Shown in pieces: positions 54,436 through 63,107 of a stretch of DNA of 64,000 nt. A program made the position numbers and the translations under genes. Each line of letters opens with the position of its first letter. The stretch's first letter is position 1. The DNA is from JACQCF01 sp043742785 (GTDB taxonomy: Bacteria > Omnitrophota > Gorgyraeia > Zapsychrales > Fredricksoniimonadaceae), in assembly GCA_043742785.1 (NCBI GenBank), contig JAYTXU010000002.1, forward strand, positions 37,973 through 101,972. The letters are read 5' to 3'. Below the pieces are notes generated by a model that worked only from the letters and a program-made list of their open reading frames with translations, was not told the origin of the DNA and did not search any database.

Positions 54436-56880
54436 TTAGACGTCTAAGTTTTTCACTTCATGGGCATATGTTTCAATAAATAACCGTCGAGGTTCGACTT
54501 CGTCACCCATAAGCATCGTAAAAGTCTTATCCACTTCTACCGCATCTTCCAGCATAACCTTCAGAATAGTCCTGCGATCTGGATCCATTGTAGTGTCCCA
54601 AAGCTGCTGAGGATTCATTTCTCCAAGACCTTTGTAACGCTGAATGTGCATGCCCTTTTTAGCAGATTCACGCACATACATTAATAAATCCACAATACCC
54701 ATTAGGGATGTCTTTGTTTTTTCATCCTGAACCGTAAACAAAGGTTCAAGTGCTTCTTTAGCCTTCACCTTTGCCTTTTTGTCCTGAGCTAAAAGAACCT
54801 GCTCAATTACTGTACGATTATAATCTTGTAAAAACAGATCGTGCTTATCAAGCTTTTCACTGATGACCTCAAGATCTTCTGATTCAAATACTTCTACATA
54901 ATGTGTTTCGGTATCATTCTTAGTTAGCTCCGCTAATTCTTTATCGTCATAAACATACTCGTCTTTATCGGCAACCTTGACGATATAACGAGGCATTTTT
55001 TTCTTTTTAGTGTCATAATGTTCAACATAGGCAGCAAACTCCAGCCCCTTACGTTTGAAACGTTCAACCACTCGTTCTAATTCAACGAGCGTTCCTAATA
55101 TGTCCTTAAGCTGAGAAACTGAATACACTTTTTTTCCTTCCACCTTGGTAACAATAATTCCATCTGTTCCTAACTCCAAAACAAGATCGTTCATTTCTTT
55201 TTCTGTTTGGATATATTCTTCGCGCTTACCTCTGGAAACTTTATAAAGGGGCGGCTGAGCAATGTACACAAATCCGCCTTCAATCAATTTTGGCATTTGA
55301 CGATAAAGAAGTGTCAAAATCAAGGTTCTAATGTGAGATCCATCAACATCCGCGTCACACATCAAAATCAATTTATGATAACGTAACTTTTCTGTATTAA
55401 AATCTTCCCCAATTCCTGTTCCTAAAGCTGTGATGATGGTTCGAATTTCATCATTGGAAAGAATTTTATCAAGCCGCGATTTTTCTACGTTTAAAATCTT
55501 ACCCTTTAAAGGAAGAATGGCTTGAAAAGCACGGTTACGTCCCTGTTTGGCTGAACCACCGGCGGAATCTCCTTCAACTAAATATAATTCACACATGCTA
55601 GGATCTTTTTCTGAACAATCCGCTAATTTTCCAGGCAACCCTCCGCTATCTAAAGCTCCCTTACGGCGTGTTAATTCACGAGCTTTACGAGCTGCTTCAC
55701 GAGCACGGGCTGCCACAATAACTTTATCAATGATTTTATTAGCCACCGATGGATTTTCTTCAAAAAAGATTGTCAAAGCTTCTAATGTCATCGAGGCCAC
55801 AAGGCCGTCAACTTCGGAGTTTCCTAATTTTGTTTTTGTTTGACCTTCAAATTGAGGAGTTTGAATCTTCACCGAAATAACCGCAGTTAATCCTTCGCGG
55901 GTATCTTCCCCTGAAATACCAATACCATCTTTCTCTTTAAGAAGATTCTTGGATTTAGCATAATTATTAATAGCCCTGGTAAGTGCAGAACGAAACCCCG
56001 AGAGGTGAGTACCCCCTTCAATAGTGTTAATGCTATTCGCATAAGAATACACTGTTTCATTGTAACTATCATTGTACTGAAGGGCCACTTCAACGACGGT
56101 TTTGTCTTTTTCTTTTTCAAAATAACAAACCTTATTATGTAACGAAGCTTTATTTACATTTAAATATTCAACGAAGGAAATAATCCCTCCTTTAAATAAA
56201 AACAAAGATTCTTTAGGCTTATCTGCGCGCTGATCAACAAGTTTAATGGAGATGCCCTTATTAAGGAAGGCTAGCTCGCGCATTCTTTTAGCTAAAATAT
56301 CGTAGGAGAAGGTGCTTACTTCTTTAAATATGGTCTTGTCTGGCTTAAAGGTTACTTCTGTACCCGTACTTTTAACATTTCCAACCTTTGTTAGTTTTGA
56401 AACAGTGTTGCCGTGTTCAAAACGCATTTGCCAAATATGACCATCCCTCTTAACCTTGACTTCAAACCATTCGGAAAGAGCAACCACGCAGCTGATACCA
56501 ACCCCATGCAAACCACCAGAAACTTGATACGTATCTTTGTCGAATTTACCACCCGCATGGAGTGTTGTTAAAACAACCTCCACTGCAGGTTTCTTTTCAG
56601 CCTTGTGCATATCAACCGGAATACCACGTCCATTGTCAATAACAGAGAGCGATTCGTTTTGATGAATAATAACTTCAATGTTATCGCAAAAACCAGCTAA
56701 AGCTTCATCAATAGAATTATCCACCGCTTCGTAAACAAGATGATGCAGGCCACGACTGAAAGTATCTCCAATATACATAGCCGGTCGCATACGAACAGCT
56801 TCCAAACCTTCCATAACCTTAATATTGCTGGCATCGTATTTACCTGATTTTTTTATTTCCTTCTCTTCTGTTTTCGCCAT
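54436..56880 (-). CDS. gyrB: DNA gyrase subunit B
   Basis: 814 residues. GHKL ATPase motifs: EAVDNSIDEALAG, VIDNGRGIPVDMH, SGGLHGVGISCVVALS. The toprim domain (YLVEGDSAGGSAKQGRN, LMCDADVDGSHIRT) and the C-terminal RYKGLGEMNPQQLW segment follow. It is longer than the short gyrB form because of an insert between toprim and tail (about 560-730), similar in length to gamma-proteobacterial GyrB. It pairs with the next gene, gyrA, for supercoiling. It starts 4 nt before the dciA-like gene ends. Confidence 0.96.
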   Translation of the reverse strand: MAKTEEKEIKKSGKYDASNIKVMEGLEAVRMRPAMYIGDTFSRGLHHLVYEAVDNSIDEALAGFCDNIEVIIHQNESLSVIDNGRGIPVDMHKAEKKPAVEVVLTTLHAGGKFDKDTYQVSGGLHGVGISCVVALSEWFEVKVKRDGHIWQMRFEHGNTVSKLTKVGNVKSTGTEVTFKPDKTIFKEVSTFSYDILAKRMRELAFLNKGISIKLVDQRADKPKESLFLFKGGIISFVEYLNVNKASLHNKVCYFEKEKDKTVVEVALQYNDSYNETVYSYANSINTIEGGTHLSGFRSALTRAINNYAKSKNLLKEKDGIGISGEDTREGLTAVISVKIQTPQFEGQTKTKLGNSEVDGLVASMTLEALTIFFEENPSVANKIIDKVIVAARAREAARKARELTRRKGALDSGGLPGKLADCSEKDPSMCELYLVEGDSAGGSAKQGRNRAFQAILPLKGKILNVEKSRLDKILSNDEIRTIITALGTGIGEDFNTEKLRYHKLILMCDADVDGSHIRTLILTLLYRQMPKLIEGGFVYIAQPPLYKVSRGKREEYIQTEKEMNDLVLELGTDGIIVTKVEGKKVYSVSQLKDILGTLVELERVVERFKRKGLEFAAYVEHYDTKKKKMPRYIVKVADKDEYVYDDKELAELTKNDTETHYVEVFESEDLEVISEKLDKHDLFLQDYNRTVIEQVLLAQDKKAKVKAKEALEPLFTVQDEKTKTSLMGIVDLLMYVRESAKKGMHIQRYKGLGEMNPQQLWDTTMDPDRRTILKVMLEDAVEVDKTFTMLMGDEVEPRRLFIETYAHEVKNLDV

Positions 56881-56883
56881 TGT

Positions 56884-57156
56884 TTAAACGCTCCCTACTT
56901 TAAAATAGATTGTTTTAATCGCTGGTACCTTACTTTGTAACTCTTGTAATAATTCTTCTCTTTTTCTAAATAGATGCATCTTCCTTGCAGAAGAGTCTAC
57001 CATGACTGTCAAGTTTCCATTTTTAATCTCTGCTACCCGGCTGCCTTTAGGGTTACCTGAAATACGTTGCCAAAGAGCTACAATGTCCACCTCTTGAGGC
57101 CTTTTTTTAGCCAGTTCTCCGATGACAGATGGAATTAAGTCTTTAATATTTTTCAT
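56884..57156 (-). CDS. DUF721 / DciA-like protein
   Basis: 90 residues. IVALWQRISGNPKGSRVAEI followed by KNGNLTVMVDSSARKMHLF and a helical LLQELQSKVPAI tail fit the DUF721 KH-like fold. The family includes DciA, which loads the replicative helicase in bacteria lacking DnaC/DnaI. Its position between dnaN and gyrB, overlapping dnaN by one base (57156), supports a replication role. It is short, with no C-terminal extension. Confidence 0.8.
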   Translation of the reverse strand: MKNIKDLIPSVIGELAKKRPQEVDIVALWQRISGNPKGSRVAEIKNGNLTVMVDSSARKMHLFRKREELLQELQSKVPAIKTIYFKVGSV

Positions 57157-58256
57157 TACAATCTCATAGGTAACGCTAAATATAAATAATCACGAAGTCG
57201 AAGTACACATGGCTTATCTGGACCTAAAAATTCTAATTCAATTTTTTCATCACTAATGTTTTTTAAAACATCAATAAAGAATTGTGGATTAAATCCCACC
57301 ATTAATTCCTGATGTCCGTATTCAATATTTACTTCTTCCCTCGATTCACCCACATCTGGTGTTGTTTTTGAAATAACCATTTTATCTTTAAATAATTCAA
57401 ATTTAATCGCTTGAAAATCTGGTGTTGATAAAAGATTAGCTCTTCGAATAGCTGCTAAAAGATCCACTGTCTTAACTTTTGCTTTAGTATTAATTTCCTT
57501 AGGAACAACTTGTTTATAATTAGGAAATTCCCCTTCTATAATACGAGTAGCAATTAAAATACCATCGATGTTAAATAAAACCTGATTAGTTCCTACAATA
57601 ATAGAACATTCACCAGTTTCTTTAAGATTACGATTAATTTCACTAATTGCTTTAATAGGAATAATAATACTTACGTCCTTATGACTTGCTTGTATTAATT
57701 TTTTTTCCATTTTAGCCAAGCGACGGCCATCGGTAGCAATCATTCGAGCAATATCCCCTTGCACTTCTAATAAAATACCATTTAAAACATAGCGGGATTC
57801 TTCAAAAGATACTGCAAAATTTGTTAAACGAATCATTTCTTTTAAATCATTTTGCCTAACTAAAACAGCATCTTTATCTTTAAATTCAGGAAATTTAGGA
57901 AATTCTTCTTTTGGTAATCCATTTAGTTTAAATTTACAATTAATCCCTTCAATTTCAATTTGATTATTTTTTCTAACATAAATCACCACATCACCAGAAG
58001 GTAGTTCACGTATAATATCTGAGAATTTCTTTGCTGGAACAGTAATAGCCCCTTGTTCATAGATGTGCACAGGTAATTCACAAGATATACCTATGTCTAA
58101 ATCCGTTGTATTTAGTTTTAAACTATCCTCTTTTGCTTCTAACATCATATTGGAGAGAATTGGTAAGGTTGCTCTTGTAGAAACAATATTTCCGACAACT
58201 CCAATAACGCGTAATAATTCATCCTTATTCACTTTAATTTTCATATTCACACCCAT
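57156..58256 (-). CDS. dnaN: DNA polymerase III beta sliding clamp
   Basis: 366 residues from ATG 58256, or 362 from ATG 58244; the shorter start gives the usual MKIKVNKDEL, and neither has a strong ribosome-binding site. Three clamp domains are readable: LRVIGVVGNIVSTRATLPIL, ILNTTDL-like strands, FVVSFEESRYVLNG-type central domain, and the terminal PCVLRLRDYLYLALPMRL. The clamp tethers the polymerase to DNA. It lies after dnaA and overlaps the dciA-like gene by one base. Confidence 0.95.
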   Translation of the reverse strand: MGVNMKIKVNKDELLRVIGVVGNIVSTRATLPILSNMMLEAKEDSLKLNTTDLDIGISCELPVHIYEQGAITVPAKKFSDIIRELPSGDVVIYVRKNNQIEIEGINCKFKLNGLPKEEFPKFPEFKDKDAVLVRQNDLKEMIRLTNFAVSFEESRYVLNGILLEVQGDIARMIATDGRRLAKMEKKLIQASHKDVSIIIPIKAISEINRNLKETGECSIIVGTNQVLFNIDGILIATRIIEGEFPNYKQVVPKEINTKAKVKTVDLLAAIRRANLLSTPDFQAIKFELFKDKMVISKTTPDVGESREEVNIEYGHQELMVGFNPQFFIDVLKNISDEKIELEFLGPDKPCVLRLRDYLYLALPMRL

Positions 58257-58422
58257 CTCTAATATACTGTTTTGTTAACGTTTTAAAATTAGAAACCTTA
58301 TTAGTAATACCTGTGGATAAATTGAATAAGACACAAAAGCTTATATTTATCAACTTGTTACAATATTCACACCTGTGGATAACTTGAGGATAACTTGAGA
58401 AACTTATCCCCAACTTTTTAAG
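58257..58422. other. Candidate oriC part between dnaA and dnaN
   Basis: AT-rich, 166 bp, with DnaA-box-like sites: TGTGGATAA at 58312-58320 and 58374-58382, TGAGGATAA at 58385-58393 and TTATCCCCA at 58404-58412. A dnaA-dnaN spacer with such boxes is a common origin layout. No ORF. Confidence 0.65.
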
Positions 58423-59760
58423 CTATTCCAACAAGCTTGATTTTAATATCTCTACTATTTTCCTTATTTGTTCATCTTTTAAAAGAACTTCTTCAACTTT
58501 TTTTACTGCATGCAAAATAGTGGTATGATCTTTACCTCCAAAAGCAGCTCCAATTTCAGGTAAAGAACGAACAGTTAACTTACGCGCTAAATACATAGCA
58601 ATTTGTCTAGGAACAATAATGTTTTTATGGCGACTTTTGTTTTTAAGATCATTAATTGTAAGGTTGAAAAATTCAGCAACTTCTTTTTGAACCATTTCTA
58701 CGCTAATAGTTTTAACTGTTTCTTTAACCATATCTTTTAAAACAGACTTGGCCATGGACAGATGGATAGGTTTTTCTTCTAACATAGAATAAGCCACAAC
58801 ACGAAGAAGAGCTCCTTCTAACTCGCGAATATTAGTTTTAATTTCACTGGCAATGAAAGTGATTACGTCATCTGGAACTTTGACGGACTCAAGTTCAAGT
58901 TTCTTTTTTAAAATAGCTGCTCTTGTTTCATAGTCGGGAGGTTGAACGTCCGCAATTAATCCCCAATTGAAACGTGACACTAAGCGTTCTTCTAGGTGGG
59001 CAATTTCTTTAGGAGGCCTGTCCGAACAAATAATGATTTGTTTGTGGTGATCATGGAGTACGTTAAAGGTGTGAAAAAACTCTTCTTGAGTGCTTTCTTT
59101 ACCGGCGATAAATTGAATATCATCAATAAGGAGAACGTCGATGTTACGGTATTTTTGACGAAAATTATCGGCTGTTCGATGGCGAATAGAATTAATCAAT
59201 TCATTGGTGAATTGTTCAGAAGACAGGTAACAAATTTTAAGTGAGGGATGTTTACGGGTAATTTCATGAGTGATGGCCTGCAGCAGGTGAGTTTTTCCTA
59301 AACCTACTGATCCATAAATGAAAAAAGGATTGTACATTTTAGCTGGAGCTTCGGCGACCGCTCGGGCAGCTGCAAACGCAAAACGATTTGAGGATCCGAT
59401 AACAAAGTTTTCAAAAAGAAAACGGGAATTTAAATAGACATTGTTTTTAGGAATTGTTGGAATAAATTGTTTTTCAAGAGACTGTATTTTTTTTTGATGA
59501 GGAGAAGATTTAAAACCTTCACCTACTTCAAATTGAACAACCACTTCCCTGCCTGCCTCTTGGTTTAAGCAGCGCCCAATAGCTGGTGCAAAGTGTTCGA
59601 CAATCCAGTTTTTAAAGAATTCATCAGGTGCTTGAAGAATGAGGGTGTCAGTATCTTTGTTTAAGGCTTTGAGGCCAGAAAGCCAGGTATCATAGCTGGT
59701 GGCGCCAATTTGATCTTTGATGGTGTTTTGAGTTTTTTGCCAGATGTCAGTTAGAGTCAT
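58423..59760 (-). CDS. dnaA: Chromosomal replication initiator protein DnaA
   Basis: 445 residues. Domain I is at the N-terminus (DQIGATSYDTWLSGLKAL), followed by a short linker. The AAA+ domain has Walker A GSVGLGKTHLL near 150 and Walker B VLLIDDIQFIAGKE. The C-terminal DNA-binding signature is VPRQIAMYLARKLTVRSLPE followed by GGKDHTTILHA. It opens the origin. DnaA boxes lie in its own 5' leader (59784-59803), so autoregulation is likely. It is transcribed away from rpmH. Confidence 0.97.
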   Translation of the reverse strand: MTLTDIWQKTQNTIKDQIGATSYDTWLSGLKALNKDTDTLILQAPDEFFKNWIVEHFAPAIGRCLNQEAGREVVVQFEVGEGFKSSPHQKKIQSLEKQFIPTIPKNNVYLNSRFLFENFVIGSSNRFAFAAARAVAEAPAKMYNPFFIYGSVGLGKTHLLQAITHEITRKHPSLKICYLSSEQFTNELINSIRHRTADNFRQKYRNIDVLLIDDIQFIAGKESTQEEFFHTFNVLHDHHKQIIICSDRPPKEIAHLEERLVSRFNWGLIADVQPPDYETRAAILKKKLELESVKVPDDVITFIASEIKTNIRELEGALLRVVAYSMLEEKPIHLSMAKSVLKDMVKETVKTISVEMVQKEVAEFFNLTINDLKNKSRHKNIIVPRQIAMYLARKLTVRSLPEIGAAFGGKDHTTILHAVKKVEEVLLKDEQIRKIVEILKSSLLE

Positions 59761-59783
59761 TTTCGACGAGATTCGTACACAGG

Positions 59784-59803
59784 TTATTCACAGCTGTGGA
59801 TAA
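59784..59803. promoter_or_regulatory. Head-to-head DnaA boxes in the dnaA leader
   Basis: TTATTCACAGCTGTGGATAA is a near-perfect palindrome made of two facing DnaA boxes, TTATTCACA and TGTGGATAA. It lies between the dnaA promoter and its start codon, fitting autorepression and origin binding. Confidence 0.75.
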
Positions 59804-59808
59804 AACAG

Positions 59809-59828
59809 CCTGCCTGCCGGCAGGCAGG
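59809..59828. repeat. 20-bp perfect palindrome, copy 4
   Basis: Identical to the other three copies. Here it is in the dnaA 5' leader, just beside the DnaA-box pair. Confidence 0.9.
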
Positions 59829-59844
59829 CCCTTAAATGTTGGTC

Positions 59845-59872
59845 ATTATAACAAAGGACTTTCCCATTGCAA
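59845..59872 (-). promoter_or_regulatory. dnaA: dnaA promoter
   Basis: TTGCAA (59872-59867), a 16-nt spacer and TATAAT (59850-59845) with TG extended -10. The start is expected near 59838, so the DnaA boxes and the palindromic repeat are in the leader. Confidence 0.6.
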
Positions 59873-59973
59873 TTGATTTTTTGAAAAGGATTTGAGGGTT
59901 GGGATTTTTTAGGAGAAACTTAACCCCTGGTCACTAAAGAGGTTTTGTTTTTAAAAATAGATTTCTAAAAGAC

Positions 59974-60001
59974 TTGACGGACTTAGGACCTGTGTTATAA
60001 T
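59974..60001 (+). promoter_or_regulatory. rpmH: rpmH promoter
   Basis: TTGACG (59974-59979), a 16-nt spacer and TATAAT (59996-60001). The rpmH ATG is only 10 nt after the -10, so the mRNA would have a leader of just a few nucleotides. No ribosome-binding site is visible. Confidence 0.65.
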
Positions 60002-60011
60002 TTCCGCCATT

Positions 60012-60149
60012 ATGAAAAAACATTTAAAAACACCAACAAATATTGTCGGAGTACGGAAGCACGGATTTAGAAAACGCATGGCTTCACAAGACGGACAAAA
60101 GGTTTTAGCCCGTCGCAGAGCCAAGGGTCGTAAAAAACTAATTCCTTAA
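60012..60149 (+). CDS. rpmH: 50S ribosomal protein L34
   Basis: 45 residues, basic, MKKHLKTPTNIVGVRKHGFR followed by KRMASQDGQKVLARRRAKGR, a standard L34. It is the first gene of the plus-strand cluster that diverges from dnaA. It has a near-consensus promoter very close to the ATG and no visible ribosome-binding site, suggesting almost leaderless initiation. The gene that normally follows, rnpA, is absent; yidD starts 19 nt after the stop. Confidence 0.95.
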   Translation: MKKHLKTPTNIVGVRKHGFRKRMASQDGQKVLARRRAKGRKKLIP

Positions 60150-60168
60150 ATCAAGTTAGCTTATCCTC

Positions 60169-60378
60169 ATGGCCCAATTGTTAGTACTCGCCATAAGAGC
60201 GTATCAATGGTTAAGCCGCTTGTTTGCTATTAACACGTGCCGGTTTTCTCCGTCGTGTTCTTCGTATACTTCCCAATCGATCAGTAAACACGGAGCTTTA
60301 AGAGGCGGCGCTATGGGCGTTTGGCGCATTCTACGCTGCTCTCCCCTATCTAAAGGCGGGTATGACCCCGTAAGGTAA
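60169..60378 (+). CDS. yidD: Membrane protein insertion efficiency factor YidD
   Basis: 69 residues with the YidD signature CRFSPSCSSYTSQSISKHGA followed by LRGGAMGVWRILRCSPLSKG. YidD is a small membrane-associated helper of YidC. It lies between rpmH and yidC with an 8-nt gap to yidC, fitting the usual order but with rnpA removed. Length is normal. Confidence 0.92.
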   Translation: MAQLLVLAIRAYQWLSRLFAINTCRFSPSCSSYTSQSISKHGALRGGAMGVWRILRCSPLSKGGYDPVR

Positions 60379-60385
60379 AAATCAT

Positions 60386-61996
60386 ATGGACAGAAAGACG
60401 ATCATAGCAATTACATTAGCAATGTTGGTTTTAACTGCTTACCAGAGCATTTTCGTTGCTCCTAAAAAGGCGCAGGCACTAAAAGAGACTCAAATACTTG
60501 AAGCAAAACAGGTTACAGAAAAACAGGTCTCCCCCGTTCTTGTGACTGTTGGAAAAGTTGAAATAACCACACCTACAAGCACTAAAGAGAAAATAACGAT
60601 TTTAAAAACCACTGCAATGAGTGTAGAATTTTCAAACATGGGGGGATCACTCCACAAAATTGTTTATGACTCTAAAGAAAAAGTGTTCCCCTTAGAAAAT
60701 ATGTTAACATTGAAAGGGTACGAACAAGTTCCTTTTTCTTTAATAAGCAATAACGACACAGGTGTTGTCTATGGGTATAGCGACTCAGAGAGAAGGATTG
60801 TTAAAAGCTTTGACATTGCAGATCAACAAAGCATTAAGGCAAAAATTCAAATAACCAGCCTTAAAGATGTTTCCAGACTGGAAGAGGTGGGATTTACAAC
60901 AATTAATATTCATGCTCAAGCTGCAGATTCTAAGAACAGTAGAAACACAATGTTAGATGAACTTTCCATTCTAGAGAATGGGAAGGTTGTTCGTAAAGGA
61001 AATGCGTTTAAGTTTAATCCAAAAGATAATAAGACGGTTAACGCCCAGATTGGGTGGGTAGGTTACAGGGAACACTATCACGCCTTTCTTATTAAACCTG
61101 AATTTGAAACAAAAAGTGCTGAAAATAAACAAGTTAGTGAGTCTCAGCTAGCGGTTATTGTTTATCCAAAGGAAGGGAAGCTCGAATCTGTAAAAACAGT
61201 GGAATATAATTTCACCATCGTTGCCGGTAATCAAGATATTAATTGGCTTAAGAGTTATAAAAAAGACTTTGAAAAGATTGTTGCTTTTAGTGGTTTTTGG
61301 TTATTGGATATCATAGCAAAAGCCGTCTATTTCACTATACCTGTAGTTCATGCAGTATGCCGCAGCTGGGGTTTATCGATTATCCTTGTTAGTCTTATTA
61401 TCTACGGAATTACCTATCCGTTGACCATGAAAAGTATGTCGTCGATGAGAAAGATGCAATTGGTTCAGCCCAAGGTGGCGGCTCTTCAGAAGCGCTATAA
61501 GGGGGATCCTCAAAAGCTTAATACTGAGATGGTTGCTCTCTATAAGACAGAGGGAGTCAATCCTCTGGGAGGATGCCTGCCATTCCTATTACAAATGCCT
61601 GTCTTTATGGGGCTTTATCAAGTTCTTTGGAGATCTTATTATTTTCAAGGTAAGAGTTTCTTGTGGATTAAGGATTTGGCTTTGCCTGACAGATTATTTA
61701 TTTTACCTTTTGACTTGCCATTTTTGGGGAATGAGTTTAATATATTGCCAATTGTGATGGCAGGGGTGATGTTTTTACAACAAAGTGTTTCATCCAAAAA
61801 CATGGTTGTTACCGACGAGCAACAGGCTATGCAGCAGAAGATGATGAAGTATATTTTCCCATTCTTTATAGGGTTTATTTTTTATAAGTTTGCCAGTGGA
61901 CTATCACTTTATTTTACAGTTTTTTATGCGCTTTCTACCTGGACACAATGGAAGATTGCTAACACAGGTGTTATGGCGCCGGCTAAAATCAAATAA
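60386..61996 (+). CDS. yidC: Membrane protein insertase YidC
   Basis: 536 residues. N-terminal helix IIAITLAMLVLTAYQSIFVA, then a large beta-rich periplasmic domain (55-310). The insertase core follows with ISIILVS-like helices: WGLSIILVSLIIYGITYPLT, NPLGGCLPFLLQMPVFMGLY and a C-terminal FPFFIGFIFYKFASGLSLYF. The large periplasmic domain marks a diderm-type YidC. It inserts membrane proteins with or without Sec. Nothing odd. Confidence 0.95.
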   Translation: MDRKTIIAITLAMLVLTAYQSIFVAPKKAQALKETQILEAKQVTEKQVSPVLVTVGKVEITTPTSTKEKITILKTTAMSVEFSNMGGSLHKIVYDSKEKVFPLENMLTLKGYEQVPFSLISNNDTGVVYGYSDSERRIVKSFDIADQQSIKAKIQITSLKDVSRLEEVGFTTINIHAQAADSKNSRNTMLDELSILENGKVVRKGNAFKFNPKDNKTVNAQIGWVGYREHYHAFLIKPEFETKSAENKQVSESQLAVIVYPKEGKLESVKTVEYNFTIVAGNQDINWLKSYKKDFEKIVAFSGFWLLDIIAKAVYFTIPVVHAVCRSWGLSIILVSLIIYGITYPLTMKSMSSMRKMQLVQPKVAALQKRYKGDPQKLNTEMVALYKTEGVNPLGGCLPFLLQMPVFMGLYQVLWRSYYFQGKSFLWIKDLALPDRLFILPFDLPFLGNEFNILPIVMAGVMFLQQSVSSKNMVVTDEQQAMQQKMMKYIFPFFIGFIFYKFASGLSLYFTVFYALSTWTQWKIANTGVMAPAKIK

Positions 61997-61999
61997 CAA

Positions 62000-62015
62000 T
62001 GTTTCACGTGGAACA
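62000..62015. promoter_or_regulatory. parS-like site 1
   Basis: TGTTTCACGTGGAACA is one base off the perfect parS palindrome TGTTTCACGTGAAACA. It lies 4 nt after the yidC stop. It is close to parA and parB, so it is likely a chromosomal ParB-binding site. Confidence 0.85.
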
Positions 62016-62044
62016 TATTATTAGGGAAGAGGTTTTAAGAGGCT

Positions 62045-62245
62045 ATGTATTTTGTTAACAAAGGGAAGGGTAATCCCGAAGAAGAATTTGAAGCAGATTC
62101 AACCGAAGAAGCAATTGGTAAGGCTGAAAAAGCTCTTGGAGTAGACAGAGAAAACATGAAGATTAAGGTTGTTTGCGAAGAAAAGAAGGGTCTTTTTGGC
62201 ATGAGAGGTTCTAAGCAAGCCAAGATTAAGGCAGTAAAAAAGTAG
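62045..62245 (+). CDS. Jag/KhpB N-terminal domain protein (no KH or R3H domain)
   Basis: 66 residues. MYFVNKGKGNPEEEFEADST and EEAIGKAEKALGVDRENMKI followed by KKGLFGMRGSKQA match the N-terminal Jag domain. The usual KH and R3H RNA-binding domains are missing, and the stop is clean with no remnant after it. Jag/KhpB normally works with KhpA on RNA and the cell envelope. This may be a stand-alone domain or a truncation. It lies between two parS sites. Confidence 0.85.
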   Translation: MYFVNKGKGNPEEEFEADSTEEAIGKAEKALGVDRENMKIKVVCEEKKGLFGMRGSKQAKIKAVKK

Positions 62246-62299
62246 GAGCGATCCCCCTAAGGCCGCCCAAGACGGCTGGTACAGGGACTAGTCCGTACA

Positions 62300-62315
62300 A
62301 GTTCCACGTGAAACA
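62300..62315. promoter_or_regulatory. parS-like site 2
   Basis: AGTTCCACGTGAAACA has the CACGTG core and an ACA end, two bases off consensus. It lies just before the parA ribosome-binding site, so ParB bound here could also regulate parA. Confidence 0.75.
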
Positions 62316-62327
62316 TGAGGAGATACG

Positions 62328-63107
62328 ATGCCAAGAATCATTGCTATCTGTAATCAAAAAGGCGGAACCGGTAAAACTACCACAGCGGTTAATCTTTCAG
62401 CTGTTCTTGCTAGTCTTGGAAAAAAAGTTTTGCTTGTAGACATGGATCCTCAGGGCAATGCTACCAGCGGGGTAGGTGTCAATAAGAATGAAATTAAAGC
62501 ATCGGTGTACGATGTTCTCATCCATAAATCCAGCATCAGTGAAGTTATCACGCCAACAGCTACTCCAAATCTAAACTTACTTCCTTGTAATATTAATCTG
62601 ACCGGAGCAGAGATTGAGCTGGTTGGTGCCTTATCGCGCGAAACACGTCTTAAGAAGGCCATCGATTCTGTGAAGGAGCAGTATGATTTTGTATTTATCG
62701 ATTCCCCACCATCCTTAGGACTTTTAACTCTCAATACTCTTGTAGCTGCAGATAGCATTATTATTCCTATTCAATGTGAGTTCTATGCTTTGGAAGGGGT
62801 TAGCGGACTGCTTAACACAGTTAATCTTGTGAAGGATGGATTGAATTCGAACTTGGCTATTGAAGGGGTCCTAATGACCATGGCAGATTTCCGTACCAAT
62901 CTTACTAATGAAGTGATAGGTGAAATTAAAAGTTATTTTAAAGAGAAGGTCTATCAATCGGTTATCCCTAGAAACATTCGGTTAAGTGAAGCCCCAAGTT
63001 TTGGTAAGCCTATTCATATTTATGACGCGTCTTCTGTAGGAGCAATTAAATATAAGGAATTAGCACAAGAAGTCTTAAGCAACGCAACAAATTCTGTAAG
63101 TAATTGA
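62328..63107 (+). CDS. parA: Chromosome partitioning ATPase ParA (Soj)
   Basis: 259 residues. IAICNQKGGTGKTTTAVNLS (deviant Walker A, Lys in KGG), VDMDPQGNATSGVG, IDSPPSLGLLTLN (Walker B) and a C-terminal VIPRNIRLSEAPSFGKPIHI. ParA forms an ATP-dependent gradient on the nucleoid that pulls ParB-parS. A GAGGAGA ribosome-binding site lies just before the ATG. parB follows after a decayed module, so the usual parA-parB adjacency has been interrupted. Confidence 0.95.
   Translation: MPRIIAICNQKGGTGKTTTAVNLSAVLASLGKKVLLVDMDPQGNATSGVGVNKNEIKASVYDVLIHKSSISEVITPTATPNLNLLPCNINLTGAEIELVGALSRETRLKKAIDSVKEQYDFVFIDSPPSLGLLTLNTLVAADSIIIPIQCEFYALEGVSGLLNTVNLVKDGLNSNLAIEGVLMTMADFRTNLTNEVIGEIKSYFKEKVYQSVIPRNIRLSEAPSFGKPIHIYDASSVGAIKYKELAQEVLSNATNSVSN

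Noticed and set aside
18041..59828. CRISPR array made of the palindromic repeats
   Set aside because: The copies are far apart, single and lack regular spacers; no cas genes are present.
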